A stretch of DNA of 64,000 nucleotides from Bryobacterales bacterium. Its GTDB lineage: Bacteria > Acidobacteriota > Terriglobia > Bryobacterales > UBA6623. A program made the position numbers and the translations under genes. Positions 7,954 through 17,092 of this stretch are shown here, piece after piece. The stretch spans positions 1-64,000 of the forward strand of contig JAPOOG010000079.1 in NCBI GenBank assembly GCA_026713545.1, in the 5' to 3' direction. Each line of letters begins with the position of its first letter. Position 1 is the first letter of the stretch. The notes beneath the pieces are model-generated. The model saw only the letters and a program-made list of their open reading frames with translations, had not been told where the DNA came from and ran no database searches.

Positions 7954-9093
7954 ATGCGTCTGGCTCTCGTGTTTTGCCTTGGCGCAACGGCGGTACTCGG
8001 ACAAGCCGGCAACGCGATGTTGATTCGCGAACTGGAGCAGCGGCCCGGCCTCACCTTCGTCCGAACCAAGCAGCTTTCTTGCAAGGTCAAGAAATTCAAG
8101 CCGCGCCTGGACCTGGAGTTCCGATTGCATACCGGCTACTGGGTTGAGATTCCCTTCAAGGAGTTGATCGGGCCGGAGACCGTCTGGAGGATGCAGCTTG
8201 TCGTTGAGCCGATATCCCCCGAGAGCGCCCAACCGGTGACGATCGAGCAGTTCGTCGAGACCGGGGCCGTGCCGGAGACCGTCAAGGGAACTGTGGAAAT
8301 GAGTGGATCATTTGCCGTGGGGGAGGGGTCATATCGCGCGACTTGGCATCTGACCGAGCGGTTCGGGCGCTATTGCTCCGTGGCTTGGGATGTCGAGGCC
8401 AAGCGAGGGCGGCGGGACCGCGACGTTCCTTTGGCTCTGGAACCAGGAGAAATCAGACCAGCTCGGACATATCTGTTCCGCCAGGAAGAACCTGTCGATC
8501 GATCGCTGGCTGGAGGCGATTTGCATCTCAAGGTGTTCCTCAATCTGGATACGGGGTCGAGGCGGCGGGCCACCGTGCGCCCCTGGCTGATCGCGCCGAT
8601 GGTGGCCGTGATACGCAATCTGTTTCGGCGGCCGGAATTCGGCGAATTTGCTCTGGTTGCATACAGCCAGGAGGATCAGAAAATCCTCTACCGCTCAGAC
8701 TATGGCGATGACTTCGACTTTCAGGCGATGGGCAGCGCGGTACGACAACTGGCTCCGGCAACCGTGGACTTCCGTGACCTGACCCGGGACAGCGAGTCGA
8801 ACTTTATCGAAGAGCTGCTGTCCGATGAGTTACGGAACGATGACCGTGCGGATGCGATCGTTTTTATTGGCTACGAGCATTGGGAAGGTAAAAAGATTCC
8901 CAAGGCGCGCGTTACGCAACTCGACCCGCCGCGCGCGCCGGTCTTCTACTTCAATTTTGCCTGGCATCCGTGGAATACCACTTTGGGCAAAGCCGTCAGG
9001 GGGTGGGGTGGTTCGCAGTTCCGCATCCGAAGTCCCCGCGAGCTTTTGCAAGCCGTCGAAAAGGTGGTCGAGGACACGATGGTCGCGCGTTGA
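7954..9093 (+). CDS. Secreted protein of unknown function
   Basis: Unrecognised 379-residue exported protein. I start at the ATG at 7954, which gives a clean signal peptide (MRLALVFCLGATAVLGQAG); an AAGGAG lies 17 bases upstream and an in-frame TTG directly precedes the ATG, so TTG is possible. The open frame extends back to 7783, but that part is a dispersed repeat. The mature protein has beta-rich stretches (LDLEFRLHTGYWVEIPF; MSGSFAVGEGSYRATWHLTERFGRYC) and a C-terminal alpha/beta part (FGEFALVAYSQEDQKILY, DAIVFIGYEHWEGKKIP, APVFYFNFAW) that resembles the VWA-type layout of acidobacterial secreted proteins, without a clear MIDAS motif. Function unknown. Confidence 0.75.
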   Translation: MRLALVFCLGATAVLGQAGNAMLIRELEQRPGLTFVRTKQLSCKVKKFKPRLDLEFRLHTGYWVEIPFKELIGPETVWRMQLVVEPISPESAQPVTIEQFVETGAVPETVKGTVEMSGSFAVGEGSYRATWHLTERFGRYCSVAWDVEAKRGRRDRDVPLALEPGEIRPARTYLFRQEEPVDRSLAGGDLHLKVFLNLDTGSRRRATVRPWLIAPMVAVIRNLFRRPEFGEFALVAYSQEDQKILYRSDYGDDFDFQAMGSAVRQLAPATVDFRDLTRDSESNFIEELLSDELRNDDRADAIVFIGYEHWEGKKIPKARVTQLDPPRAPVFYFNFAWHPWNTTLGKAVRGWGGSQFRIRSPRELLQAVEKVVEDTMVAR

Positions 9094-9158
9094 AAAGCCG
9101 CGGGGTTTTCACAAACACCTCAGATCATCGAGATCGTCAACGGTTAGAATAGTCCGCC

Positions 9159-9887
9159 ATGAGATCCACGACCAGACGCCGCCGATGCGGTTCCCTGTCA
9201 ACTTCTGTTTGGAAATTTGGCAGCGCCTTGGGGATTGCGGCCCTGTCATGGGCCTGCGGCTCCGTTCCTGAGCCGGAGACGGTTGCTGATCCCGAGCCGG
9301 TGAGCTGGGTGTTGAAGGACTTTCTCGAGACACCTTTCGGAGGTCTCTCGATGTCGAGCGAACCGGTTCTCACGGACAGCCCTGCCGGCCCGGCGGTCCT
9401 TTTCGATGGTGAGGACGACGCGTTCTTTCTCGACAGCAACCCGCTGCAAGGTCTGCGCACATTCACCCTCGAAGTGGTGTTCCTACCCGCCTCTGACGGG
9501 CCGCCGGAGCAGCGCTTTCTGCATTTCGGCTTTGCGGATGGTGAGCGAGTGCTGCTGGAAACACGCGTCACCGAGGAGGGCCGGTGGTATCTGGACAGCT
9601 TTGTTCAGAAGGGGGATGCCAACAAGGCCCTGATCGATCCAGAGTTGCTGCACCCGGCTGATCGCTGGTATCACCTTGCCTATGTCGTCGACGACGGTCG
9701 GCTTGAAAACTATGTTGACGGCAAACTGGAGCTGTCGGCGGAGATTCCCTTTACGCCCCTCGAGGGAGGAAGGACCTCGATCGGTGTCCGATTGAACCGC
9801 GTGTTCTGGTTCAAAGGGGCGATCCACTCGATTCGCATTTCGCCGGAAGCACTTGAATCCGAGTCGTTTACGCGCCCGGCTCTCTAG
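9159..9887 (+). CDS. LamG/concanavalin A-like lectin lipoprotein
   Basis: 242 residues. A basic N-terminus and hydrophobic segment end in a lipobox (ALSWAC, Cys near residue 33), so the protein is probably lipid-anchored. From residue about 45 it has the laminin G-3 / concanavalin A-like jelly-roll pattern: PAVLFDGEDDAFFLD, LRTFTLEVVFLPAS, RWYHLAYVVDDGRLENYVDGKLE, GGRTSIGVRLNRVFWFKGAIHSIRISPEAL. The HLAYVVDDG-x(3)-YVDG and FKGAI-x-SIRI blocks are hallmark strands. Such domains bind or cut polysaccharides; no catalytic residues are evident, so binding is the likelier job. The stop codon overlaps by 4 bp the end of the convergent helix-hairpin-helix gene. Confidence 0.85.
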   Translation: MRSTTRRRRCGSLSTSVWKFGSALGIAALSWACGSVPEPETVADPEPVSWVLKDFLETPFGGLSMSSEPVLTDSPAGPAVLFDGEDDAFFLDSNPLQGLRTFTLEVVFLPASDGPPEQRFLHFGFADGERVLLETRVTEEGRWYLDSFVQKGDANKALIDPELLHPADRWYHLAYVVDDGRLENYVDGKLELSAEIPFTPLEGGRTSIGVRLNRVFWFKGAIHSIRISPEALESESFTRPAL

Positions 9888-10210
9888 CCGGAGCGCACTG
9901 GGGCAGGTGGACTTGGGCGTAGCGGTTCAAGCCTCTCTTGATCAACGAAGAGTTTTTTCTTGAGCCGCTCGAACTGGCGGCGGGTGAGTCGGGGAATCGC
10001 GATTAGCTCCTCGATGGACCTGAACGGACCGCTTTTATTACGTACGCGCAGGATCATCTCGGCCCGTTCGGGCCCGATCCCCGGTAGCGCCCGCAACTGC
10101 GCCGCGGTGACGGTATTCAGTTCGAGTCGCTCGGCCGCCTCGGCGCCGCCGATGCTGGGAATAGCGATGATCAACGTCCCAAGCTGAAGGATCTTACCGA
10201 TCATGGACAA
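9884..10210 (-). CDS. ComEA-type helix-hairpin-helix DNA-binding protein
   Basis: 108 residues. After a short N-terminal hydrophobic stretch (ILQLGTLIIAIPSIGGAEAA), two helix-hairpin-helix motifs follow: LNTVTAAQLRALPGIGPERAEMILRVRN and GPFRSIEELIAIPRLTRRQFERLKKKL. This is the ComEA layout; such proteins bind DNA without sequence specificity, and exported forms take part in DNA uptake. The start is probably a TTG at 10210, two codons before the first ATG: AAGGAGG lies 9 bases before it. A longer open frame reaching 10393 has no supporting signal. It is about 180 bp downstream of uvrB on the same strand, so it may be co-transcribed. Whether it serves competence cannot be told from here. Confidence 0.85.
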   Translation of the reverse strand: MSMIGKILQLGTLIIAIPSIGGAEAAERLELNTVTAAQLRALPGIGPERAEMILRVRNKSGPFRSIEELIAIPRLTRRQFERLKKKLFVDQERLEPLRPSPPAPVRSG

Positions 10211-10389
10211 GCCGCTGAACCTCCTTACCGGGGCCGCTCGGCAAAGCCGGCCACAAGGTCTTTTGGTGGTTTGGCTGAGAGCACCGCTCCCAATGAGCAC
10301 TGTATACGGAAGAGTTCGCTGGATCAAGGCTCTTCCGGCCCTGTTCCGTCCGATCGAACCAGGTCGAATCAACTGTTGGCGTCCACGGT

Positions 10390-12372
10390 TCACAATAGTT
10401 TCCTTGTTTTCAGCGCCTTGATTCGATCGCGGATCTTCGCTGCTTTCTCGAACTCGAATACCTTGGCGGCCTCTTTCATCTGCTTGTCGAGCTTCTCGAG
10501 CAGCTTCTCCATCTCCTGTGCGGATTCGGGTATCCGGGCGGTGTCCTCCTCGGAGGGTACCGTATGGTAGTCCGCCTCGACGATGTGTGCCAGGCTCATG
10601 TCCACAGGTTTCGAGATGGTCTGTGGCGTAATGTTGTGGGCGTCGTTGTACTGCCGCTGGAGCGCGCGGCGACGCTCGGTTTCGTCGATCGCCTGCTTCA
10701 TGCTGTCGGTCGTGTGATCGGCGTAAAGAATCGCCTTGCCATGAACGTTTCGCGCGGCCCGCCCGATGGTCTGGATCAGCGAACCTGCCGACCGCAGGAA
10801 TCCCTCCTTGTCGGCGTCGAGAATCGCGACAAGCGATACCTCGGGTAGGTCGAGACCTTCCCGCAGCAGGTTGACGCCAATCAGGACGTCGTATTCTCCC
10901 CGGCGCAGATCCCGCAGATGCTTGACCCTTTCAAGAGTGTCGATCTCGGAATGCAGATAGCGGCACCGAACACCGGCCTCGTGATAATACTCCGAGAGAT
11001 CCTCCGCCATGCGTTTGGTGAGTGTCGTAACGAGGACCCTCTCGTTTTTCTCCGCGCGGTTTCTTATCTCGGCCAGCAGATCGTCGACCTGACTCTTGAC
11101 GGGCCGTACCTCAACTTCGGGATCGATGAGGCCGGTAGGTCGAATAATCTGCTCGACGACGACGCCCGCCGACTTCGTCAGATCGTAGGGGCCGGGGGTT
11201 GCCGAAACATATACGACTTGATTAACACGTAACTCGAACTCATCGAAGGTCAACGGACGGTTGTCCAATGCACTGGGCAGCCGAAACCCGTGCTCGACCA
11301 GTACGGTCTTTCGGGAACGGTCGCCATGATACATGCCACGGACCTGGGGGACGGTCCGGTGACTTTCGTCGATGAAGACCATGGCGTCCTGGGGGAGATA
11401 GTCCAACAGAGTCGGCGGCGGTTCACCGGGCTGTCGGCCCGAGAAGTGCCGGGAGTAGTTCTCGATCCCGTGGCAGTAGCCCACTTCGCGAATCATTTCG
11501 ATATCGAACAACGTGCGCTGTGACAGCCGTTGCGCCTCGAGCGGTTTGCCGATCCTGTGTTGTTCAGCGCTCCATTCGTTCAACTCCGCCAGGATGTTCT
11601 CGATCGCTCCCTTCTTCGTGTCGTCCGACATGACGTAATGACTTGCGGGGTAGATAGGCACGCGCAGGAAGGTCTGCCGCACTTGGCCGAATAGCGGATC
11701 GATCTGTGACAGGCTCTCGATTTCGTCACCCCACAGCTCGATGCGGTAGGCATAGTCGTCGTAGGTCGGAAAGACCTCGATAACGTCGCCGATGACACGG
11801 AATGTGCCGCGCTTGAACTCGCCGTCGCGCCGTTGATAGAGGATCTTGACTAACTGGCGGGTAATCTCTTCACGTGAGATTTGCGCGTCCTTTTCGAGCA
11901 TCAAAAGCATGCCATAGTAAGCGTCCGGTGATCCGAGACCGTAGATGCAACTCACGCTCGCAACGATCAGACAGTCGCGCCGCTCGAACAATGACCGCGT
12001 CGCTGAGAGTCGCAGTTTGTCCAATTCGTCGTTGATCGTAGCTTCCTTCTCGATGTAGGTTTGCGAGGCGGGCAGGTAGGCTTCGGGCTGATAGTAGTCG
12101 TAGTAGCTGACGAAGTACTCGACGGCGTTTTCGGGAAAGAAGTTCCGAAACTCGTGATAGAGCTGTGCCGCCAGTGTCTTGTTGTGGGCCATGACGAGCG
12201 TGGGCCGCTGCGTGCCCTCGATCACCTTCGCCATGGTGTAGGTCTTGCCTGATCCCGTGACGCCTAACAGGACTTGGTGCGGTTCACCGTCGTTGGCTCC
12301 CCTGATGAGCTGCTCGATGGCCGCACCCTGATCTCCGCGGGGTTCGTATGACGACGCCAGCCGAAATGCCAT
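10390..12372 (-). CDS. uvrB: Excinuclease ABC subunit UvrB
   Basis: 660 residues, full length. UvrB is the damage-verifying helicase-like subunit of bacterial nucleotide excision repair; it receives DNA from UvrA and recruits UvrC. Visible are the Walker A motif GVTGSGKT (37-44), the beta-hairpin region [12 protein letters not shown] that clamps DNA, helicase motifs MVFIDESH and the C-terminal [30 protein letters not shown] block, QTIGRAARN, and a C-terminal UVR domain ([18 protein letters not shown]) that contacts UvrC. All expected motifs are intact. The gene stands between an M1 peptidase-like gene and a ComEA-like gene, all on the minus strand. Confidence 0.99.
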   Translation of the reverse strand: MAFRLASSYEPRGDQGAAIEQLIRGANDGEPHQVLLGVTGSGKTYTMAKVIEGTQRPTLVMAHNKTLAAQLYHEFRNFFPENAVEYFVSYYDYYQPEAYLPASQTYIEKEATINDELDKLRLSATRSLFERRDCLIVASVSCIYGLGSPDAYYGMLLMLEKDAQISREEITRQLVKILYQRRDGEFKRGTFRVIGDVIEVFPTYDDYAYRIELWGDEIESLSQIDPLFGQVRQTFLRVPIYPASHYVMSDDTKKGAIENILAELNEWSAEQHRIGKPLEAQRLSQRTLFDIEMIREVGYCHGIENYSRHFSGRQPGEPPPTLLDYLPQDAMVFIDESHRTVPQVRGMYHGDRSRKTVLVEHGFRLPSALDNRPLTFDEFELRVNQVVYVSATPGPYDLTKSAGVVVEQIIRPTGLIDPEVEVRPVKSQVDDLLAEIRNRAEKNERVLVTTLTKRMAEDLSEYYHEAGVRCRYLHSEIDTLERVKHLRDLRRGEYDVLIGVNLLREGLDLPEVSLVAILDADKEGFLRSAGSLIQTIGRAARNVHGKAILYADHTTDSMKQAIDETERRRALQRQYNDAHNITPQTISKPVDMSLAHIVEADYHTVPSEEDTARIPESAQEMEKLLEKLDKQMKEAAKVFEFEKAAKIRDRIKALKTRKLL

Positions 12373-12435
12373 GAAGAGCTGTTTCTCCCTGAAAAGGGTG
12401 GATGAATCAGCCGTCCCCGCGCCAAACGCGGCGCA

Positions 12436-14871
12436 CTACCGGTTCATCAAGATAAATCTTCGAGGGTCGATCCTGATCTCGGTAGGTTTCTTCGGAGTCG
12501 TGAACTCGAACTCCGTAACAGCGCCTTCAGTAATAACCAGGCGCTCGTCTCCCGGACCTTCGGCCGAGTGTGCCTGAAGCGCCACGATCAGGCTGGAAGA
12601 ATCGGCAATGGCTTCTTGACGCAGCCGTCCCGTCACGTGAAACTTCCTGTCGGCGCTTTTCGTCTCGAAATCCACATGGAGGGTGGGGATACCGGTGCTG
12701 TATACCCACTGGTCAAAGAAGTCTTGAAGATCGCGGTCAGGGCTATCCTCCGGAAGAAACTTTGCGGCCAGAGTTCGGAAGCTCTCGGTGTCGATCGATC
12801 GGAACCGATACTTTTCGCAGAGCGATCGCAGGAAGGCGAAAAAGTTGGAGTCGCCCATGACCCCACGCAACATATGCATGATCCAGGCGCCTTTCTCGTA
12901 AACGATGATGCGCATGGCCTCGGGGGCTCGTGACGACCGCAGGCGGTCACCGAGCACGATGGCGCCCGTGTTCTCGATCGTCTCTCCATCGGAGTCGCGT
13001 GCCAGCAGGTTAGTTTGATACGTCGCCAGCACGCGGTCGACTGCTGCCCGCCCGCGCCGCTTTTCGAGCAGGAGTAGCGAAGAATAGGTCGCCAGCGCTT
13101 CCATGAGCCATTTGTCGTGCTCGGACTCAGGCGCGACGACGTTGCCCCACCACTGGTGAGAGATCTCATGGCTGCGCAGCAGTTCGGAATAGAAGAGTTG
13201 CTCGTCTGGGGAACGGCGTGCCAACGGCGGATCAGATGGACGAAAATAGCTCAGCGTCGAGGCGTAGACCAGCCCGGGGAGCCCTTGTCCGATGCTTCCC
13301 GGAATGGGCGAGATGACGATCTTCGACGAAGCCGGCGGCCCGAAGCGATCGAGAAAGTAAGAGAACGCTTTTGCGCTGTCGGAAGCCACGTATTCCAGGC
13401 GCGACACCAGGCTTGGCATTCCCTCGAGCGGCGTCGGAGTGACGATCGTCGGCAGGGTGCCTTGCGTCCCTCTGCGCGATGCGCCGCGTGAGCCCGCTGG
13501 GAAAGGAGACCAGATGATCGGGGGCCTCGTCCTCGGCTGCAGATTCTCCTCTACCTGCTTGTTGGCGCAGACTTCCACTCGGTAATCGCCGATATCGTGA
13601 TGCGCGCGGGCATACGTCCCGAGGTTGAAACCGGCCAGTTTGATCGGAGAAGTCGTCCGGAAAACCGATGTCCGAATTCCGTCGGACGTCGAAGTGTCCA
13701 CCCGATCCCCGGTCGCTACGAGGTCGAGTTGATCCGGATAGTGGAATATCATCTCGAAATGGGTGAAAGGATTCTCCCGCCGCGGATACCAGGAGCCTCG
13801 GCTCCCGACGTAGTAAACGCCGTTGCCCGCGTCACTCACGACCTTGCCCGTGTAGTGGAACTCGACGAGGCGCCTCGACTCGCTTTCGGCAGGGCCGGGC
13901 AGCACAATCGCAATCAGATCGTTGTGGCGGCGAGCGACGCCGCTCGAATTCGGCTCGCTGAACTGAATGAATTCCGCCTCGATGTCGTCAATCAGTACCT
14001 TTTGCAGACGGAGTCGCTCGGAGAGCTCGAACGCGACGATTCGCTGAGTCGAGCCTTCGGTGAAAAAATTGGCGCTCGCGGAAACCTGCATCTCGAGGTC
14101 CGCTCCTAGACGAGCTTCGATGCGGTAGTTTTCGAGATGACCACGATGCGGAATCGGCTTCCGCCGGCCCGAGCGAAAACGTCGTCCCGGAAATCTTGAC
14201 CATACCTCGTAGAAGCGCTGCCCATCACGCCAAACCGTCTGTCCCATCGTCACCTGATCTTGGTTTCGCGGGTCGACCACAACGTCGAAACGTCCAACCG
14301 GTCCACCTCCGATGGCTGCCGCGAAAAAACCTTCGTTGAGAGGAAGGTTCGAGAACGTGTCGAAGAGCATGCGCAGCGACAGGCCCTCCAGCACGTTGTG
14401 CATCGGGTACGTCCACTTGCGGGCCAGGTCCGTTCCCGCTTTCGTGTCGAGCCGCGACCCCACGCTTTCCTCTATAGAAGCGCGGAGCACTCCCGCGCTG
14501 TCATCGGTGAAAAACATCATCGCCGTCCGAAATCTTTGATGCAGCGCCGGCTCGGAAGTGAAGCGGACCAACGATTGCCGCTCGCGCGCATTCGGCGGTA
14601 TGAGCAAGATCTCGCCCTTGTCGGTCGGTTCGAGAGCCACGAAGAGAGCGGCGGATGTGCGTCCCCTCAGAGGCTCAGCAAAGATCAGGTAGCCGTCGAC
14701 GAAATAGAGCTTTATGTCTTCGCGTTCGAGAAAGACATCGCGAACGCGAAAGCACTGTTGCGGATCGAGACCGAGATTCTGGATGGCTTGGAGTTGCTCG
14801 GCCGCAGTTTCGCTGAGAGAGGTGGGCGGAAATGCGCCGAGCGTCAGCAGGAGAATGAGGAACCGTCCCAT
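12436..14871 (-). CDS. Secreted M1-family (gluzincin) peptidase-like protein
   Basis: 811 residues from the ATG at 14871; an in-frame TTG at 14910 is less likely because the ATG directly precedes the signal peptide (MGRFLILLLTLGAFPPTSLS). The zinc site of M1 peptidases is intact: HEISHQWWGN at about 568-577 and the third ligand Glu in WLMEALATYSSLLLLE about 19 residues on. The GAMEN exopeptidase motif is not recognisable; the corresponding area reads GLPGLVYASTLSYF, which argues for a non-classical member with altered substrate end recognition. The long N-terminal half (about 500 residues) is beta-rich and unassigned. Likely role: extracytoplasmic peptide degradation. Confidence 0.85.
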   Translation of the reverse strand: MGRFLILLLTLGAFPPTSLSETAAEQLQAIQNLGLDPQQCFRVRDVFLEREDIKLYFVDGYLIFAEPLRGRTSAALFVALEPTDKGEILLIPPNARERQSLVRFTSEPALHQRFRTAMMFFTDDSAGVLRASIEESVGSRLDTKAGTDLARKWTYPMHNVLEGLSLRMLFDTFSNLPLNEGFFAAAIGGGPVGRFDVVVDPRNQDQVTMGQTVWRDGQRFYEVWSRFPGRRFRSGRRKPIPHRGHLENYRIEARLGADLEMQVSASANFFTEGSTQRIVAFELSERLRLQKVLIDDIEAEFIQFSEPNSSGVARRHNDLIAIVLPGPAESESRRLVEFHYTGKVVSDAGNGVYYVGSRGSWYPRRENPFTHFEMIFHYPDQLDLVATGDRVDTSTSDGIRTSVFRTTSPIKLAGFNLGTYARAHHDIGDYRVEVCANKQVEENLQPRTRPPIIWSPFPAGSRGASRRGTQGTLPTIVTPTPLEGMPSLVSRLEYVASDSAKAFSYFLDRFGPPASSKIVISPIPGSIGQGLPGLVYASTLSYFRPSDPPLARRSPDEQLFYSELLRSHEISHQWWGNVVAPESEHDKWLMEALATYSSLLLLEKRRGRAAVDRVLATYQTNLLARDSDGETIENTGAIVLGDRLRSSRAPEAMRIIVYEKGAWIMHMLRGVMGDSNFFAFLRSLCEKYRFRSIDTESFRTLAAKFLPEDSPDRDLQDFFDQWVYSTGIPTLHVDFETKSADRKFHVTGRLRQEAIADSSSLIVALQAHSAEGPGDERLVITEGAVTEFEFTTPKKPTEIRIDPRRFILMNR

Positions 14872-15017
14872 GCCCAATTTTATGTTGCGTGTCCGCTCAC
14901 GAAGGGTCAAGCGCGAGCGTCAGGTTGGCGCGGGAATAGCTTCACGGATGATGAAAAGGGTTTTCCGAGAGCTGATCGGATGAAAGCCGACAACAAGCAC
15001 CCGGCGTTGCAGCCATC

Positions 15018-16013
15018 TCACAGGTCACGAACGCCGCGAAATCCGAGGTTGATGGTGGAGCTGTCCGGCGTGTTCGACGTGCGTGCGGCCACGCGGTAGC
15101 GATTGCAATACGATTGGTGGCACAAGAACGATCCGCCTCGCATCACACGAGACGAGCCGCTCGCCGGCCCTACGGGATTCAATGCACTTGCGAAGACGTG
15201 ATAGCTGGGGTGAAACCAGTCCTGACACCACTCCCAGACGTTGCCGGCCACCGAGTAGAGGCCCAACCCGTTGGCGGGGAAGGCGTCTACCGGACAAGGG
15301 CCGGCGTACCCGTCTTCAGCGATGTCTTTGACGGGGAACTCGCCCTGCCAGATGTTGCACATATGCTTGCCGTCGGGCGTGAGTTCATCACCCCAGGCAT
15401 AGATCTTCTGCTCCAAGCCGCCGCGCGCCGCAGCTTCCCACTCGGCCTCGGTTGGCAGGCGCTTGCCCACCCAATTGGAATAAGCGAGCGCGTCGTTCCA
15501 GGAGATGTGCGTCACGGGGTGGTGCGGACGCCCGTCGACGTTCGAGTCCGGTCCCTCGGGATGCGCCCAATCCGCTCCGTTCACCTTGCACCACCACTCA
15601 TGACCGGCGACCGTGTCGTCGACTAGTTCTCCGTAGCGGTCGCGCGGTAACTGGTTGTGGAACACGAAAGACCATCCGAAGAGCTCCGCTTCCGTTTTGT
15701 ACGAGGCCGCTTCAGCGAACTCCCTGAACTGCTCGTTCGTCACTGGGTACTTGTCGATCCAGAAACCGTCGAGAGTGACCTCACGGATCGGCCCTTCCCC
15801 GTCGGCTGGGAACCCGTCCTCGGTTTCGGTGCCCATCTGGAAGCAGACGCTTTCGAGCTTGACCATGTCCTCGGTCGAACCCTTCGTGACTCGTGGACGC
15901 CTCTCGGTCAGATAGTGTGATTCGGCCAGCCGCTCGGCGCGTTCCTTGCTCGGCACGCAACACGGGGCCGGCTCGCTGCTCCGCGGGTGAATCGGCAATC
16001 GGCTGATCATCAC
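15018..16013 (-). CDS. Formylglycine-generating enzyme (SUMF1/FGE family)
   Basis: 331 residues. Aerobic FGEs oxidise a cysteine in sulfatases to formylglycine using copper and O2. The FGE-sulfatase fold is clear from residue 50 on: MVKLESVCFQMGTETEDGFPADGEGP, DKYPVTNEQFREFAEA, HPVTHISWNDALAYSNWVGKRLPTEAEWEAAARGG, NGLGLYSVAGNVWEW and RVMRGGSFLCHQSYCNRYRVAARTSN. The two catalytic copper-binding cysteines are present (Cys298, Cys303), which separates a true FGE from the many SUMF1-like proteins that lack them. The first ~45 residues are extra and contain a Cys-Cys pair. Its start overlaps the stop of the upstream parvulin gene (ATGA), so the two are translationally coupled. No sulfatase is in the window. 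Confidence 0.92.
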   Translation of the reverse strand: MMISRLPIHPRSSEPAPCCVPSKERAERLAESHYLTERRPRVTKGSTEDMVKLESVCFQMGTETEDGFPADGEGPIREVTLDGFWIDKYPVTNEQFREFAEAASYKTEAELFGWSFVFHNQLPRDRYGELVDDTVAGHEWWCKVNGADWAHPEGPDSNVDGRPHHPVTHISWNDALAYSNWVGKRLPTEAEWEAAARGGLEQKIYAWGDELTPDGKHMCNIWQGEFPVKDIAEDGYAGPCPVDAFPANGLGLYSVAGNVWEWCQDWFHPSYHVFASALNPVGPASGSSRVMRGGSFLCHQSYCNRYRVAARTSNTPDSSTINLGFRGVRDL

Positions 16014-16927
16014 TTGATCGCGAAGTTGGTCGCCTGCGCGGCGACAATCTCCTGAATGGCCGCCCGGGCCTTGAGGCGATCGACAAAATCCTCCACGGCT
16101 TTCGTCCGCTTGCGGCGCAGTAGTTCTTCCTTGATGTCTTCTCCGGCTTCTTGCAAGTTGCGCGTCTGCGCGGGTTTCTTGTCATGCAGCTTGGCGATGT
16201 GGAATCCGAACGGGGTACGGAAGACGGTGCTGCGGCTGCCGGGCTCCATGTTGAAGACCACTTCGTCGAACTCGTCCACCATTTGGCCACGGGTGAAGTA
16301 GCCCAGGTCGCCGCCGTTGCCGGGACAGTCCGAGTGACGGTCGGCGACCTCCTCGAAAGGCATGCCCCGCTCGATCTCTTCCTCGGCCTTGCGGATCGCC
16401 TCGCGCGCCGTCGCCTCGTCGGTTTTGTCATCGACGTTCTTGACGATGTGGGCTGCTCGCACCTGCTCGGGCAAGGCGAAGTCGTTCTTGTTCTTGCGGT
16501 AGAAGTCGGCCACTTCCTTGTTCCTGGGCGGCTTCACGTTTTTCGTGACCTTGCCGATCAGGCGGTCAAGTCGCACCCGTGTTTCGATGTCCTGTCGGAT
16601 TTCATTCTCATCGCGGCTCAGGCTGAACTGCTGGCTGCCTCCGTGGCGTTTCTTGATCTGCTCCAGAACCGCGTCGATCTCCTCGGGCGGAACCGGCTCC
16701 GTGTCCTTGTCGGCTTCCTGACGCAGAAGGACCCGCTCGATGACATTCTCTTTCGACCAGTCCAACAGATTCCGCTCGAACTGCGCCGCATCGAGTCCCC
16801 GGGTTTCGCGGACTTCCGGTGGCATCTGCTCGAAGCTCCGCTGCAGGGATTGAGCCTCGCGGGCGATCTCGTCTTCTTCGATACGTTCTCCGTTGATCAC
16901 CAGGGGCATATTCGATGCAACGCCCAT
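16010..16927 (-). CDS. Parvulin-type peptidyl-prolyl isomerase
   Basis: 305 residues. The N-terminal half (about 15-160) is a helical SurA-like chaperone region (EEDEIAREAQSLQRSFEQMPPEV); the C-terminal half is a PpiC/parvulin domain with VRAAHIVKNVDDKT, a GGDLGYFTRGQMVDEFDEVVFNMEPGS block and FGFHIAKLHDKKPAQTR, the canonical order of the family. It catalyses proline cis/trans isomerisation during folding. There is no signal peptide, so it probably acts in the cytoplasm, unlike SurA or PrsA. An in-frame second ATG at 16909 is possible. It is coupled by a 4-base overlap to an FGE gene, suggesting a shared job in maturing a client such as a sulfatase. Confidence 0.9.
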   Translation of the reverse strand: MGVASNMPLVINGERIEEDEIAREAQSLQRSFEQMPPEVRETRGLDAAQFERNLLDWSKENVIERVLLRQEADKDTEPVPPEEIDAVLEQIKKRHGGSQQFSLSRDENEIRQDIETRVRLDRLIGKVTKNVKPPRNKEVADFYRKNKNDFALPEQVRAAHIVKNVDDKTDEATAREAIRKAEEEIERGMPFEEVADRHSDCPGNGGDLGYFTRGQMVDEFDEVVFNMEPGSRSTVFRTPFGFHIAKLHDKKPAQTRNLQEAGEDIKEELLRRKRTKAVEDFVDRLKARAAIQEIVAAQATNFAIK

Positions 16928-17092
16928 TGTAAGCGATAGTGTTCGTTGAGCCTCTCGACCGATCCAAGATCCGAACGGTTCGCCCTCCCCTCGCCGAGGA
17001 TCGGAAAAAGTTGAAGGGTCCCCGAATCGTCAGCATGAGCTTGACGCGGCATGACGTTCGTGCGATAAAGCGTCTAGTCAAGGGAGGGCGCC

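Noticed and set aside
14260-15099. 279-codon plus-strand frame opposite the M1 peptidase gene
   Set aside because: It is antisense to a gene with clear catalytic motifs, has no family features, and reflects high GC with open third frames.
16151-16939. 262-codon plus-strand frame opposite the parvulin gene
   Set aside because: Shadow of the PpiC-domain gene; the parvulin frame carries the domain motifs.
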